Notes: generated from the letters alone by a model not told the origin. A stretch of 64,000 nucleotides of DNA from an uncultured Armatimonadota bacterium (GCA_903927345.1 CAIYMO010000019.1:1-64000); one strand, 5' to 3'. Shown: positions 28,202-37,471, counted from the first letter of the stretch. Made by a program: numbers and translations.

Positions 28202-28675
28202 ATGTTAAACACCTCAATAAACCGCATCTTCAAACTGAGCCTGATAGGCTTGATTGCGTTCTCCCTCATGGGGTTTGCTGCTCATCAGCTTACTGTTCCG
28301 TCCATCGAAGATCGGGCAGATGCGCTGTTTCGTGATTTCGACGAACTTCAACGCCTTGGTGCATATGTGGTCGGCGAAGACGGAGAAAAGCTGGGAGACA
28401 TCTCCAAGGGACTAGGGAGTGATTCGTTGGGTAACCCTTACGGAGCGGGAAACGAGTACAAGTCAAACGGTCTGTTTAACAGCTTCGGCAAGTACGGAGG
28501 GCAGTTCAACGCAACATCTGCATTCAATAGTCTTGCAACAAAGCCACCAAGCATTTTGATTCGTCGCAATGGAGATGTCTACTCCGTCGGCTTGCTCACG
28601 ACCAATAAGTTGGCTCCCACGAGGGGACAAAGAATAAACCCCTACTTGTTGAAGGCTTGGTTGCAGAGCAAATGA
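28202..28675 (+). CDS. small secreted or membrane-anchored protein in the defence operon
   Basis: A 157-aa protein starting MLNTSINRIFKLSLIGLIAFSLMG, a signal peptide or single membrane anchor. The central part is Gly/Asn/Ser-rich (DSLGNPYGAGNEYKSNGLFN) and contains KYGGQFNATSAFNSLATKPP. The GxYGxxFxxxSAxNxxAxxPP pattern recurs in small bacterial proteins of unknown role. An exported product inside a DNA-acting defence operon is unusual. Its stop overlaps the start of the decayed methylase copy (ATGA), as it would have with an intact methylase gene. Confidence 0.7.
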   Translation: MLNTSINRIFKLSLIGLIAFSLMGFAAHQLTVPSIEDRADALFRDFDELQRLGAYVVGEDGEKLGDISKGLGSDSLGNPYGAGNEYKSNGLFNSFGKYGGQFNATSAFNSLATKPPSILIRRNGDVYSVGLLTTNKLAPTRGQRINPYLLKAWLQSK

Positions 28676-28827
28676 ACTACCGTAAGAAACTCACCGAAGT
28701 CGTCTTCCCGTTGGAAGAGATCAATGCCGCGTCAGCGCGTGAGAAGTCCATTCGGCATAAGTCATCTCAGCATGCTGCACCAGTGGTGTGCCATGCGACC
28801 GCTGTCGCACAGGTGATTTTATGCTGA
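28672..28827 (+). pseudogene. decayed 5' end of a DUF1156 methylase gene
   Basis: The frame starts MNYRKKLTEVVFPLEEIN, nearly the same as the intact methylase at 29987 (four differences in the first 29 residues). After IRH one inserted base shifts the frame. In the shifted frame the family signature continues as HLSMLHQWCAMRPL, against HPSTLHLWWARRPL in the intact gene, then stops. Homology covers about 49 codons and ends where the ribosome-binding site of the next gene (AGGTGA, 28811-28816) begins. It keeps the ATGA overlap with the preceding gene, so the methylase once started here. Not a functional gene. Confidence 0.88.
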
Positions 28828-29990
28828 GTATTATGTTCAATCGGGTTGGACCCAACCATGTTTCGCTCTACGAGGTCCCGAAAAGTGCTTTCGTTACGAA
28901 ACCTGGCAAAAAGAGAAGGCACTACAAGTTTCGTCCGCTGACAGCGGCGAATCCCACCAGACTCGAATTTAAGGCCATCCAACTTGCCCACGCAATCGTT
29001 AAAGCGGACTGCTATCAACGGGACCGATTCGAGTGGTTTATGGCATGGTGCTTCCTGATTCAGCACCATCGGGTATTTGATTGGAACTCGACTGAACTGC
29101 GACTAAATCCTGGAGTCCGCAACCTCTACTTTGACTTCGTTCAGACAACATTGATCGGGCGTGTTGGAAACGGACTCACATTGCTTCTGGCCAACGAACT
29201 GGGCTATCCATTTCATGCGCATTTCGTGACATATCTTGCAAAGAACCCACCTGCTGGTGGAGTTGTACCGCCTAACAAAGCTCCTGACTTTATCTGCGGC
29301 ACTACCACTTCGCGGGCCATTTTTGAATCCAAGGGGAGTTTTCCTGGTACGGGCACGCTTGCTGATGTTAGCGCCGCCTTAAACGACGGGCTGACCCAAA
29401 TCGGCAACTGGCCAACGATCTTAGGAATTTCCAAGTCATACGCTTGTGCCTCCTATGTTCGTGAATCTGGCGATACAGACCCTGAAGGTTCGTTGACGAT
29501 CTTCGTCGACCCCGAAAGTGACAACGATCAACCAACAATTGAGTTCCCACCAGTTCGGTTGCTTCGCGAGAACTACGCAGCATGGTTTGTCGCAATGGGG
29601 CTTCCCGACGTTGCAGCAAGGCTTCGCTCTGGGGACTCAGGTAGTGGAGTGTCTCACCGCTTCGTGATCTATCGATACGACCCTAACATCGGGGAGAGAA
29701 AGTCCATTGCGTTCCCCAGCGATCATGTTGCTGATCATGAAGTCCGCGAGGCATTAGGGCGGATGTTTGAGATGCCTCGATTCGGAATTGAACTAGAAGT
29801 GCTGCTCGGCATCCCAGACCTTGCGCAAGGTCGAATACACGAGGTCTTTGGTGAGACGTTGCTTCCCGAGAGCGCGTCTCAGTCCGACACCTCAGGCGGC
29901 AGCTACAGTCTGTTTCCTGACGGCACATTCCTTGGCGCGATTCCTCGCTTATCCGTGGCTAATCCCGACTTCATCGAGATAATACTATGA
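28821..29990 (+). CDS. PD-(D/E)XK-like protein embedded in the Hma-like operon
   Basis: A 389-aa protein from the ATG at 28821, which follows AGGTGA; the GTG at 28788 would lie within the decayed methylase copy. Residues 154-172 carry KAPDFICG...AIFESKGS, fitting the Asp...Glu-x-Lys core of PD-(D/E)XK nucleases, preceded by a helix (GNGLTLLLANELGYPF). No other domain is recognised. The ATG of the intact methylase overlaps its stop (ATGA). Either an effector nuclease or a recognition module is plausible. The scar just upstream suggests it entered the operon later than the core genes. Confidence 0.75.
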   Translation: MLSIMFNRVGPNHVSLYEVPKSAFVTKPGKKRRHYKFRPLTAANPTRLEFKAIQLAHAIVKADCYQRDRFEWFMAWCFLIQHHRVFDWNSTELRLNPGVRNLYFDFVQTTLIGRVGNGLTLLLANELGYPFHAHFVTYLAKNPPAGGVVPPNKAPDFICGTTTSRAIFESKGSFPGTGTLADVSAALNDGLTQIGNWPTILGISKSYACASYVRESGDTDPEGSLTIFVDPESDNDQPTIEFPPVRLLRENYAAWFVAMGLPDVAARLRSGDSGSGVSHRFVIYRYDPNIGERKSIAFPSDHVADHEVREALGRMFEMPRFGIELEVLLGIPDLAQGRIHEVFGETLLPESASQSDTSGGSYSLFPDGTFLGAIPRLSVANPDFIEIIL

Positions 29991-32900
29991 ACTACCGTAA
30001 GAAACTGATCGAGGTCGCGCTTCCGCTGGAGGAGATTAATGTTGCTTCCGCGCGGGAGAAGTCGATTCGGCATGGCCATCCCAGCACGTTGCACCTTTGG
30101 TGGGCGCGGCGACCGCTGGCGACTTGCAGGGCAGTTCTGTTCAGCTCAATCATTGACGACCCAGGTGAAGAGGGCGTTCCTCAGGAACTGTTGGATCAGA
30201 TCGATCAACTGCCACTTGACCGAAAGTATCGGAACCTAGCCAGCGACGAGTTGGATGTCACGAGCGGAGAAGCGCTAAGCGACGAAGAAGCTGAGCGAAT
30301 CAAGGTCGCTCGAGAGCGTCGGTACAGACTATTTACGTTCATCGAGCGGTTGGTCCAGTGGGAAAACTCTAACGATGAGGACACTCTCACCATCGCTCGA
30401 GACTTGATCAATGCAGCGACAGGTGGAAACCCGCCGCCCGTCCTCGATCCATTCTGCGGTGGTGGTTCCATCCCACTCGAAGCTCAACGCTTGGGGTTAG
30501 AGGCCCACGGCAGCGATCTCAACCCAGTCGCTGTGCTCATCACCAAAGCGATGATCGAGATTCCACCTAAGTTTGCAGGTCAACCGCCTGTCAATCCACT
30601 AGCTCAAGCAAACCTGGGGCTTTCGAAGCCACTTCCACCCGAAACAGAAGACTTTGAAATCATTAATGAGTTCGGCCATACCTTTGATGTCAAGGCCGCC
30701 TTCAACGGAAAAGACGCCGTCGAACTCCATGAAATGGCAAAGGCAATGGAGGAGTCCTGGAACGAAGTTGGAGTCTGGCAAGGCACATTAGATGAACTGC
30801 GAGGGGCGATGATCTTCTTCCTCCGCCAGCAGCGTCACTGGGGAGAGAACCCGACACCTGGTACCGATCGCTACGTACTGTTCACAACATTGCACCAGGC
30901 TATCCGTGAGGCTTGGAGTCGAACATCTTCCACACAGGCCGCTCCATCTTTGCCAATGAACGTCACTTTTAGGGGAGCTCAAGGGCTCGCCGAGGATGTC
31001 CGCTACTACGGGCAGTGGATACGCGATGAAGCCGAAAGTCGAATCGGGCATCTCTATCCCAAGGTAGTGATCACTGCTGAAATGGCCGAGAATCGTCCTG
31101 AACTCAAAGAGTTGGTCGGAGATGAGCTAACCGTGATCGCGTGGCTATGGGCAAGGACCGTACCGAGTCCTGACCCAGCAGCTCAGGGTGCGCATGTTCC
31201 TCTGGTGCGTTCCTTCGATCTGAGTAGCAAGAAAGGCAAAGAGGCTTGGATCGAACCAATTGTCGATCCAGTGAGCATGTCTTACAAGTTTGAAGTGCGC
31301 ACACCAAAATCGCATCCAGAATCGAAAGCTTCAGAAGGAACGATTGGCAGACAGGGGGGCAAATGTTTGCTGACGGGAAGTCCGATGTCCTTTGAGCATA
31401 TTCGCACTCTTGCGAAGGGTGGACAAATGAACCATCGATTGATGGCGATTGTGGCTGAAGGAGTCAGGGGTCGAATTTACCTCCCACCTTCGAAGGTACA
31501 AGAAGAAATCGTACGTGAGTTGCCAGAGATCGAACCTCCGACGAGTCACTTGCCTGAAAAAGCGCTCGGCTTTCGAGTTCAAGCCTATGGAATGTCTCGG
31601 CATTCTGATCTATTCACGAGTCGGCAGTTGGTGGCATTGACAACGTTTGGTGACTTAGTTAGCGCGGTGAGAGAGCGGGTACTAGACGACGCCATATCTG
31701 CAGGCAAAGACCATGCTAATGCTGCAGCCTACGCGAACGCGATCAGCACTTATCTAGCGTTTGCCGCCGACAAAGGTGCGGACTATTGGTCTTCGCTTTG
31801 CAGCTGGCACTCTTCACGAGAGCTGATAAGAAACACTTTTGGTAGACAAGCGATCCCAATGGTTTGGGACTTCGCAGAGTGCAATCCGATGAGTGAGTCA
31901 ACAGGCAACTGGATGGCCTGCATTGATTGGGTATGGAAAGCGCTGAAACATGCACCCGCTGCACGACAAGGCATCTCAGAGCAGGCGGACGCAACGAAAC
32001 AGACGAAAATGCCTTACCTGTTCAGCACCGACCCGCCTTACTTTGACAACATCGGTTATGCAGATTTGAGTGATTACTTCTATGTGTGGTTGCGACGTTC
32101 GTTGGGTGTTGTCTATCCAGATTTGTTTACTACCGTGGTAACCCCAAAATCCGATGAGTTGATCGCAACCCCATATCGTCATGAAGGGAGCAAAGAGAAA
32201 GCGACACAATTCTTCGAGAATGGTCTGAGGCAAGTTTTTGCAAGGATGCGGGACCAAGGATTGCCCGAGTTTCCGACCACAATTTACTACGCGTTCAAAC
32301 AGAGTGAGACCGAAGAAAGTGAAGACAATGTAGCTTTCGAAACTGCCTCGACGGGTTGGGAAACGATGCTCCAGGGATTGGTGGACTCTGGATTCGCGAT
32401 CAACGGAACATGGCCAACTCGGACGGAGCTTGCTAATCGCATGGTTGCCTCGGGAACCAACGCGCTAGCCTCCTGCATTGTTCTCGTGTGCAGACAAAGA
32501 CCAGTCAATGCTGAGCCGATCAATCGACGTCAGTTTATGAGCCTTCTCCGTCAGGAACTGAAGCCCGCACTGATCAAGCTCACCCAGGGCAACGTCGCAC
32601 CAGTCGACCTCGCCCAGGCGGCAATCGGTCCAGGTATGGCCGTTTTCAGCCGCTACAAGTCAGTTCTTGAGGCCGATGGCACTCCCATGCGGGTCCGCAC
32701 GGCGCTGACGCTCATCAACCAAGGTCTTGACGAAGCGCTTGCGGAGCAGGAAGGCTGGTACGACGCCCAAACTCGTTGGGCAGTGACCTGGTTCCAGCAA
32801 AGAGGATTTGATGAGGGTCCCTATGGAGATGCCGAAATCCTGGCGACCGCCAAAGACGCTCCTGTGACAACAATGGTCGAAGCAGGAATCGTAAAGTCGG

Positions 32901-33304
32901 GCGGAGGCAAAGTAAAGCTCCTCAGCCGCGAAGAACTCCCCGTTGATTACGATCCTGAAACTGACCCGCGCACCACGGTATGGGAAGCAACTCAGTACCT
33001 GGTTCGAGAACTGGAGGTCAACGGCGAGCTTGGTGCAGCAAGAATGATGCGTCGCTTCCGAGAAACGAAGCCCGAAGTCGAGATTGACCGTGGCCGAGAG
33101 CTGGCATACCGCCTCTACGCGATCTGCGACGGCAAGCGCTGGACCAACGAAGCCCGCGGCTACAACGCCCTAGTTTTGAGCTGGAGCGACATCGAGGCTG
33201 TCTCCCAAACCGACGACGCCCTGTGGGGCGCCTCAGTTTCGGCTGGACCAGGAACGGGTCCGAAGAGAAACGAAACTCCAAGCTTCGAGGGCATGACTGA
33301 CTGA
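29987..33304 (+). CDS. DUF1156 DNA methyltransferase (Hma-like methylase)
   Basis: A 1105-aa protein. The N-terminus MNYRKKLIEVALPLEEIN and HPSTLHLWWARRPLA (~29-43) are DUF1156 signatures. The methyltransferase has the SAM motif DPFCGGGSIPLEA near residue 153 and catalytic DPPYFDN near 682, an amino-methylase (N6-adenine or N4-cytosine) type. A Cys-containing insert with CLLTGSPMSFEHIR lies between them. The C-terminal part (TVWEATQYLVRELEVNGELGAARMMRR) is also typical. Probably modifies host DNA to mark self. Start overlaps the PD-(D/E)XK gene stop (ATGA). Length is normal for the family. Confidence 0.92.
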   Translation: MNYRKKLIEVALPLEEINVASAREKSIRHGHPSTLHLWWARRPLATCRAVLFSSIIDDPGEEGVPQELLDQIDQLPLDRKYRNLASDELDVTSGEALSDEEAERIKVARERRYRLFTFIERLVQWENSNDEDTLTIARDLINAATGGNPPPVLDPFCGGGSIPLEAQRLGLEAHGSDLNPVAVLITKAMIEIPPKFAGQPPVNPLAQANLGLSKPLPPETEDFEIINEFGHTFDVKAAFNGKDAVELHEMAKAMEESWNEVGVWQGTLDELRGAMIFFLRQQRHWGENPTPGTDRYVLFTTLHQAIREAWSRTSSTQAAPSLPMNVTFRGAQGLAEDVRYYGQWIRDEAESRIGHLYPKVVITAEMAENRPELKELVGDELTVIAWLWARTVPSPDPAAQGAHVPLVRSFDLSSKKGKEAWIEPIVDPVSMSYKFEVRTPKSHPESKASEGTIGRQGGKCLLTGSPMSFEHIRTLAKGGQMNHRLMAIVAEGVRGRIYLPPSKVQEEIVRELPEIEPPTSHLPEKALGFRVQAYGMSRHSDLFTSRQLVALTTFGDLVSAVRERVLDDAISAGKDHANAAAYANAISTYLAFAADKGADYWSSLCSWHSSRELIRNTFGRQAIPMVWDFAECNPMSESTGNWMACIDWVWKALKHAPAARQGISEQADATKQTKMPYLFSTDPPYFDNIGYADLSDYFYVWLRRSLGVVYPDLFTTVVTPKSDELIATPYRHEGSKEKATQFFENGLRQVFARMRDQGLPEFPTTIYYAFKQSETEESEDNVAFETASTGWETMLQGLVDSGFAINGTWPTRTELANRMVASGTNALASCIVLVCRQRPVNAEPINRRQFMSLLRQELKPALIKLTQGNVAPVDLAQAAIGPGMAVFSRYKSVLEADGTPMRVRTALTLINQGLDEALAEQEGWYDAQTRWAVTWFQQRGFDEGPYGDAEILATAKDAPVTTMVEAGIVKSGGGKVKLLSREELPVDYDPETDPRTTVWEATQYLVRELEVNGELGAARMMRRFRETKPEVEIDRGRELAYRLYAICDGKRWTNEARGYNALVLSWSDIEAVSQTDDALWGASVSAGPGTGPKRNETPSFEGMTD

Positions 33305-33306
33305 AA

Positions 33307-34152
33307 ATGAATGAAACGATCAAACTAGAAGAAGTGGCTCTCCCCGCGGAGGCTCAAGTGCAAGCGACACCAGAGATGAGCCTCTCAGGTCAGGCTTTTT
33401 TTCGTAGGCAAACAGAATGGTTGCAAGAAACTCGATTGATGGCTGAAGCAATCTACAGGCTGCGATTGCAACGAAAGACCGAAACGTTCCTTAGGTTTCT
33501 CCCAAGGGCGTGGCCCAAAAAGAATCTCGATCCGAACGTCTCAAATTTCATAATGAGTCAGCAGCAGATCGACTTGCAGCTCAAGGGACTTCTCCCGCGG
33601 ATGTTGGAATCTCGGTTTATTTTTCTCGAAACTCTTTGGGAAGCTTATCTTTCTGATCTAGTGGTCGAACTGAGTCACGAAAGTGGCTCATTCTTCGAGG
33701 AGGCCCTCAAAGATACTTCCATTCCCAGTGAACTGGTGAGGCGGGCATTGACTGATAAATATTCGACCATCGAAGAGCTTCAGAGGGACATTGGAGTGGT
33801 GTTCGCAGAGAGAACGACAAGATCATCGTTCCGAGAGCAGTGGAAAAGACTCGCTCAATTGGTAAAAGCACTCGGCAAAACGGACCCCTCCGACCAGTGG
33901 TTTCACGATCTTGAAGTCTATTTCTGCATGAGAAACTGCGTCATACATCGACAATGTTTAGTCTCTGTACAACTAGCCGAGGCAAGTGAGGCCTTCAAGG
34001 ACAAGGGTGGTCAAAGATTCCAAATCAGTCCAAGCGACTTGGACTACTTCCGACACTCGTTCATTGCCTGCATAACCCACATCGAGACAAAGCTGCAGGC
34101 GTTTTTTGCAGCCAAAGCACAGGAACAACAGAATCAAAATGGCACTCAGTAA
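33307..34152 (+). CDS. HEPN-domain-like protein embedded between methylase and ATPase
   Basis: A 281-aa, largely helical protein. Near residues 206-215 is MRNCVIHRQ, matching the R-x4-H motif (with Asn after Arg) of HEPN nucleases, placed in a long helix as in that superfamily. The N-terminal region (~40-110) is Arg/Lys-rich. It starts two bases after the methylase stop and its 3' end overlaps the ATPase start by 14 bp. HEPN proteins often cut RNA, including in toxin and defence roles, so an RNase effector is plausible. Non-catalytic HEPN domains also exist. Confidence 0.7.
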   Translation: MNETIKLEEVALPAEAQVQATPEMSLSGQAFFRRQTEWLQETRLMAEAIYRLRLQRKTETFLRFLPRAWPKKNLDPNVSNFIMSQQQIDLQLKGLLPRMLESRFIFLETLWEAYLSDLVVELSHESGSFFEEALKDTSIPSELVRRALTDKYSTIEELQRDIGVVFAERTTRSSFREQWKRLAQLVKALGKTDPSDQWFHDLEVYFCMRNCVIHRQCLVSVQLAEASEAFKDKGGQRFQISPSDLDYFRHSFIACITHIETKLQAFFAAKAQEQQNQNGTQ

Positions 34153-37100
34153 CAAGGAACGGATCGGACGGCTGTTGGACTCACTGAAGAGTGAGTTGCG
34201 CACGTACGTCGAACAAGAGCTGCGAGATGTCTATGCCGACGACTGGGGCAAGCATGTTACTCCAGGGGAAGGTGAGCTGGATATACAGCGCCTTTGTAAT
34301 ACCATCTTGGCGAAGTGGGATGATGTGTTCGAACCGCTTCTCGATGCACGAAGCAAAGAGTTTAAAAACCTCGTCCATGAGGTTCGCAAGTGGCGCAACA
34401 AGGTCGCTCATCAGGAGCCTTTCAATGCTGACGAGACCATCAACGCTCTGATTGATCTCCAGAAATTCTGCGAGTACATTCAGTCTCCATTGGCTGAAGA
34501 GGCCGAGAGATCAAAACTGGAGGTCATGCGTGCGCAGTTTGAGAGCGGTGCGAAGAAGGAACAACGAAAGGTTTCACAGTCCACTCTAGGATTTGACATC
34601 CCTGGCCTTCGACCTTGGAGAGAAGTCGTCGTACCTCATAGCGATGTTGCAGATGGTAAGTTCCAGCAGGCCGAGTTCGCGGCTGACCTGTGGCAGGTGC
34701 ACCAGGGTGGTGGAACCGACGAGTACCGCGATCCCCATGCCTTCTTTGGTCGGACCTACCTGACCGAGGGTTTGCGAGAGCTTCTGATTAATGCCATGCG
34801 TCGCCTTCGAGGTGAGGGTGGTGACCCTGTCGTTGAACTGAAGATCAACTTTGGTGGTGGTAAGACCCACTCGATGTTGGCTCTCTATCACCTGTTCAGT
34901 GGCCAGACTAAAGCCTCGGAACTGGCGGGAGTGGAGGATGTTCTGTCAGCAGTTGGAGCAACTGATTCGCCGAGAGTTCGTCGTGCGGTCATTGTCGGAA
35001 CCGCGGTTCGGCCTGGTAGTCCGATCGTTCATACCGACGGGATCGAGACGCGGACACTGTGGGGCGAAATCGCATGGCAACTCGCTGGCCGAGAGGGCTA
35101 CGAAATCGTCCGCGATGTGGACGAAAACTCAACGAACCCTGGTGACCTTCTCGACAAACTGTTCGCTCTGGCGGGTCCTTCGTTGATCCTGATTGATGAG
35201 TGGGTCGCCTATGCTAGGCAACTTGTCAACCGCCAAAACATGCTTCCTGCAGGAGACTTCGATACTCAGTTCACGTTTGCCCAGGCGCTGTGTGAGGCAG
35301 CCAAACGAGCGAAAAATGTTCTCGTCTGCGTGAGTATCCCTGCGTCCGAGCGAGACGGCATTGTGGTCTCGACGGCTCAGGCAGGAGACACTAATGGCAA
35401 GATCGCGCTCGAGCGTCTCCAGGATGCAGTCGGTCGATCCAACATGGTTTGGCGGCCTGCAACAAGCGACGAATCCTTTGAGATTGTGCGAAGGCGACTC
35501 TTCCAACCCGTTGCAGGCGATATGATCGCGTCTCGAGATGCCACGATTCGGGAGTTCGTCGAATTTTACAGAAACAATCCAAACGACTTTCCTTCCGAGT
35601 CGCGTGAGAGTTCCTACGAGAAGCGAATGCAGGCCGCATATCCTATTCACCCTGAGCTGTTTGATCGCTTGTACTCGGATTGGTCCACACTCGAGAAGTT
35701 TCAGCGCACTCGAGGTGTCCTGAGGCTGATGGCTAGCGTAGTCCACTCGCTATGGGTTAACAATGATGGCGGCGCTCTCGTGTTGCCAGCCTCTATTCCG
35801 CTCTCTGACCCGACTGTGCAATCTGAGGTAACTCGATATCTGCCCGAATCATGGTCGGCGGTAATTGAGAAGGATGTGGACGGCCCAAGTTCTGCACCGA
35901 TGCAGCTTGACTCCACGTTTACTTCCACTTACGGACGTTTCTCAGCAGCTCGACGAGTAGCACGTACCGTTTTTCTGGGTAGCGCACCGCTCAAAGATGC
36001 GGCGACTCGGGGAATTGATGAGCTGCGGATCAAACTGGGAAGTATCCAGCCTAAGGAGACTGTCGCGACCTTTGGAGATGCGCTCGGAAAGCTGAGACAG
36101 AAGACGACCTACCTCTATGCTGATCAGAGTCGATACTGGTATCACACTCAGGCTTCCGTCTCTCGGGAGGCTCAAGACCGCGCAGATCATCTCAAACCTG
36201 AAGACGTACATCGCGAGATTGTTAATCGGCTCAGAGAGATGTTCCGTGGCTCACGGAGAGGAGAGTTTGGAGCTATCCACGTGGATGTGGCCTCCTCTGA
36301 TATTCCTGATGATCGAGAGTTGCGTCTTGTTGTGATTGGACCTGGCCATTTGCATCAGCATGGAAAATCTGAATCTTCCGCTCTTGCGAAAGCGAAGGAA
36401 ATCTACGAGTATCGTGGCTCGGCGCCAAGAGCTAACCGCAACAGAGTTGTCTTTTTGGCACTCGACGCGGGGAGATTTAGCGAGCTGGATTCCTCCGTGC
36501 GGCAGTATCTGGCTTGGACCTCGATCATTGATGATGTGATCGAGAAGCGCATTGACCTGGATAACTCAAACAAGGCAACCGCGGAGGCGAGCAGAACTCG
36601 CACGAACAGCGATGTTGGAGTGAAGCTCGGGGAAGTCACTGCTTACGCACTTGTCCCGTATCAACACGAACCACGGGGAATTCTCCAGTGGGAATCGATT
36701 AAAGTCGCAGGCGATATCACCCAACTCACCGTAAGACTTATCAAGAAACTCGAAGCAGAGCAGCATATCACCCGCACCCTAGGAGCGAACGTTCTTCGAA
36801 CGGATGTTGACCGAGTCCCGCTGTGGCGAGATGATAAGCATGTCAGTGTGGCGCAGCTTCAGGACGACTTTGCAAAGTACGTGTACCTGCCAAGACTTCT
36901 CAATGAATCCGCCCTCGTTGACGCAATCGTTAAAGGGGCAAATCCTCTTGATTTGGATAGCGGCTTTGCTTACGCAGACAACTACGACCCTGAGACCCAG
37001 TCTTATGAGCGCCTACGGTTTGCCATGTTTGATGGCGGTCGCGTCCCAACGGGGTGGTTGGTTAAACCAGGCGTGGCTCAACCGATCATCGACGCGCTTC

Positions 37101-37471
37101 TTGCGAAGCCAGAACCGACAATCGAAGTAAACGTTCCTGCGAACACGAACACTGGAGGAAGGACAGGCTTTGACAATTTCTGGGGCAGTGGAAATGTTGA
37201 GAAAGGAGCAACTCCTCCCAACCCCACAACTGGCTCGAAAAAGCGATTCCACGGATCAATAACTCTTCAGCATGATGACTTTCGGGAAAAGGCTGGCGAA
37301 GTCTCCCGAGAAATCGCAGCTCAGCTAGCCAAGGTGGTTGGCAGCAAAGTCACGATTATGGTCGAGGTGATCGCAGAAGCGCAATCAGGCTATTCAGAGG
37401 ACGTGCTCAGAGCCGTTAGCGAGAACTGTCGAACATTAAAATTCGACTCGTTTGAGTTTGAGGAAGATTAA
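34139..37471 (+). CDS. DUF499 ATPase with N-terminal Swt1-like HEPN domain (Hma-like ATPase)
   Basis: I chose the ATG giving MALSNKERIGRLLDSLKSEL because upstream codons overlap the HEPN gene. The 1110-aa protein begins with a ~130-residue helical Swt1/HEPN-like domain containing WRNKVAHQ (~85-92; R-x4-H). The P-loop ATPase follows: INFGGGKTHSML (~237-248) and Walker B SLILIDEWVAYARQL (~350). DUF499 proteins are AAA-type ATPases that accompany DUF1156 methylases. Two Gly/Asn-rich linkers precede a C-terminal helical domain. Presumed to power DNA handling with the helicase. It ends the operon. Confidence 0.9.
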   Translation: MALSNKERIGRLLDSLKSELRTYVEQELRDVYADDWGKHVTPGEGELDIQRLCNTILAKWDDVFEPLLDARSKEFKNLVHEVRKWRNKVAHQEPFNADETINALIDLQKFCEYIQSPLAEEAERSKLEVMRAQFESGAKKEQRKVSQSTLGFDIPGLRPWREVVVPHSDVADGKFQQAEFAADLWQVHQGGGTDEYRDPHAFFGRTYLTEGLRELLINAMRRLRGEGGDPVVELKINFGGGKTHSMLALYHLFSGQTKASELAGVEDVLSAVGATDSPRVRRAVIVGTAVRPGSPIVHTDGIETRTLWGEIAWQLAGREGYEIVRDVDENSTNPGDLLDKLFALAGPSLILIDEWVAYARQLVNRQNMLPAGDFDTQFTFAQALCEAAKRAKNVLVCVSIPASERDGIVVSTAQAGDTNGKIALERLQDAVGRSNMVWRPATSDESFEIVRRRLFQPVAGDMIASRDATIREFVEFYRNNPNDFPSESRESSYEKRMQAAYPIHPELFDRLYSDWSTLEKFQRTRGVLRLMASVVHSLWVNNDGGALVLPASIPLSDPTVQSEVTRYLPESWSAVIEKDVDGPSSAPMQLDSTFTSTYGRFSAARRVARTVFLGSAPLKDAATRGIDELRIKLGSIQPKETVATFGDALGKLRQKTTYLYADQSRYWYHTQASVSREAQDRADHLKPEDVHREIVNRLREMFRGSRRGEFGAIHVDVASSDIPDDRELRLVVIGPGHLHQHGKSESSALAKAKEIYEYRGSAPRANRNRVVFLALDAGRFSELDSSVRQYLAWTSIIDDVIEKRIDLDNSNKATAEASRTRTNSDVGVKLGEVTAYALVPYQHEPRGILQWESIKVAGDITQLTVRLIKKLEAEQHITRTLGANVLRTDVDRVPLWRDDKHVSVAQLQDDFAKYVYLPRLLNESALVDAIVKGANPLDLDSGFAYADNYDPETQSYERLRFAMFDGGRVPTGWLVKPGVAQPIIDALLAKPEPTIEVNVPANTNTGGRTGFDNFWGSGNVEKGATPPNPTTGSKKRFHGSITLQHDDFREKAGEVSREIAAQLAKVVGSKVTIMVEVIAEAQSGYSEDVLRAVSENCRTLKFDSFEFEED

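Noticed and set aside
28672-28827. 51-codon frame starting like the methylase
   Set aside because: It matches the methylase only to the frameshift and then reads nonsense, while homology continues in another frame; it is a decayed fragment, not a small gene.
20140-37471. DISARM or BREX system
   Set aside because: There is an SNF2 helicase and a methylase, but no DrmA/DrmB/DrmC-type genes and no BrxL, PglZ or BrxC. DUF1156 plus DUF499 fits the Hma layout better.
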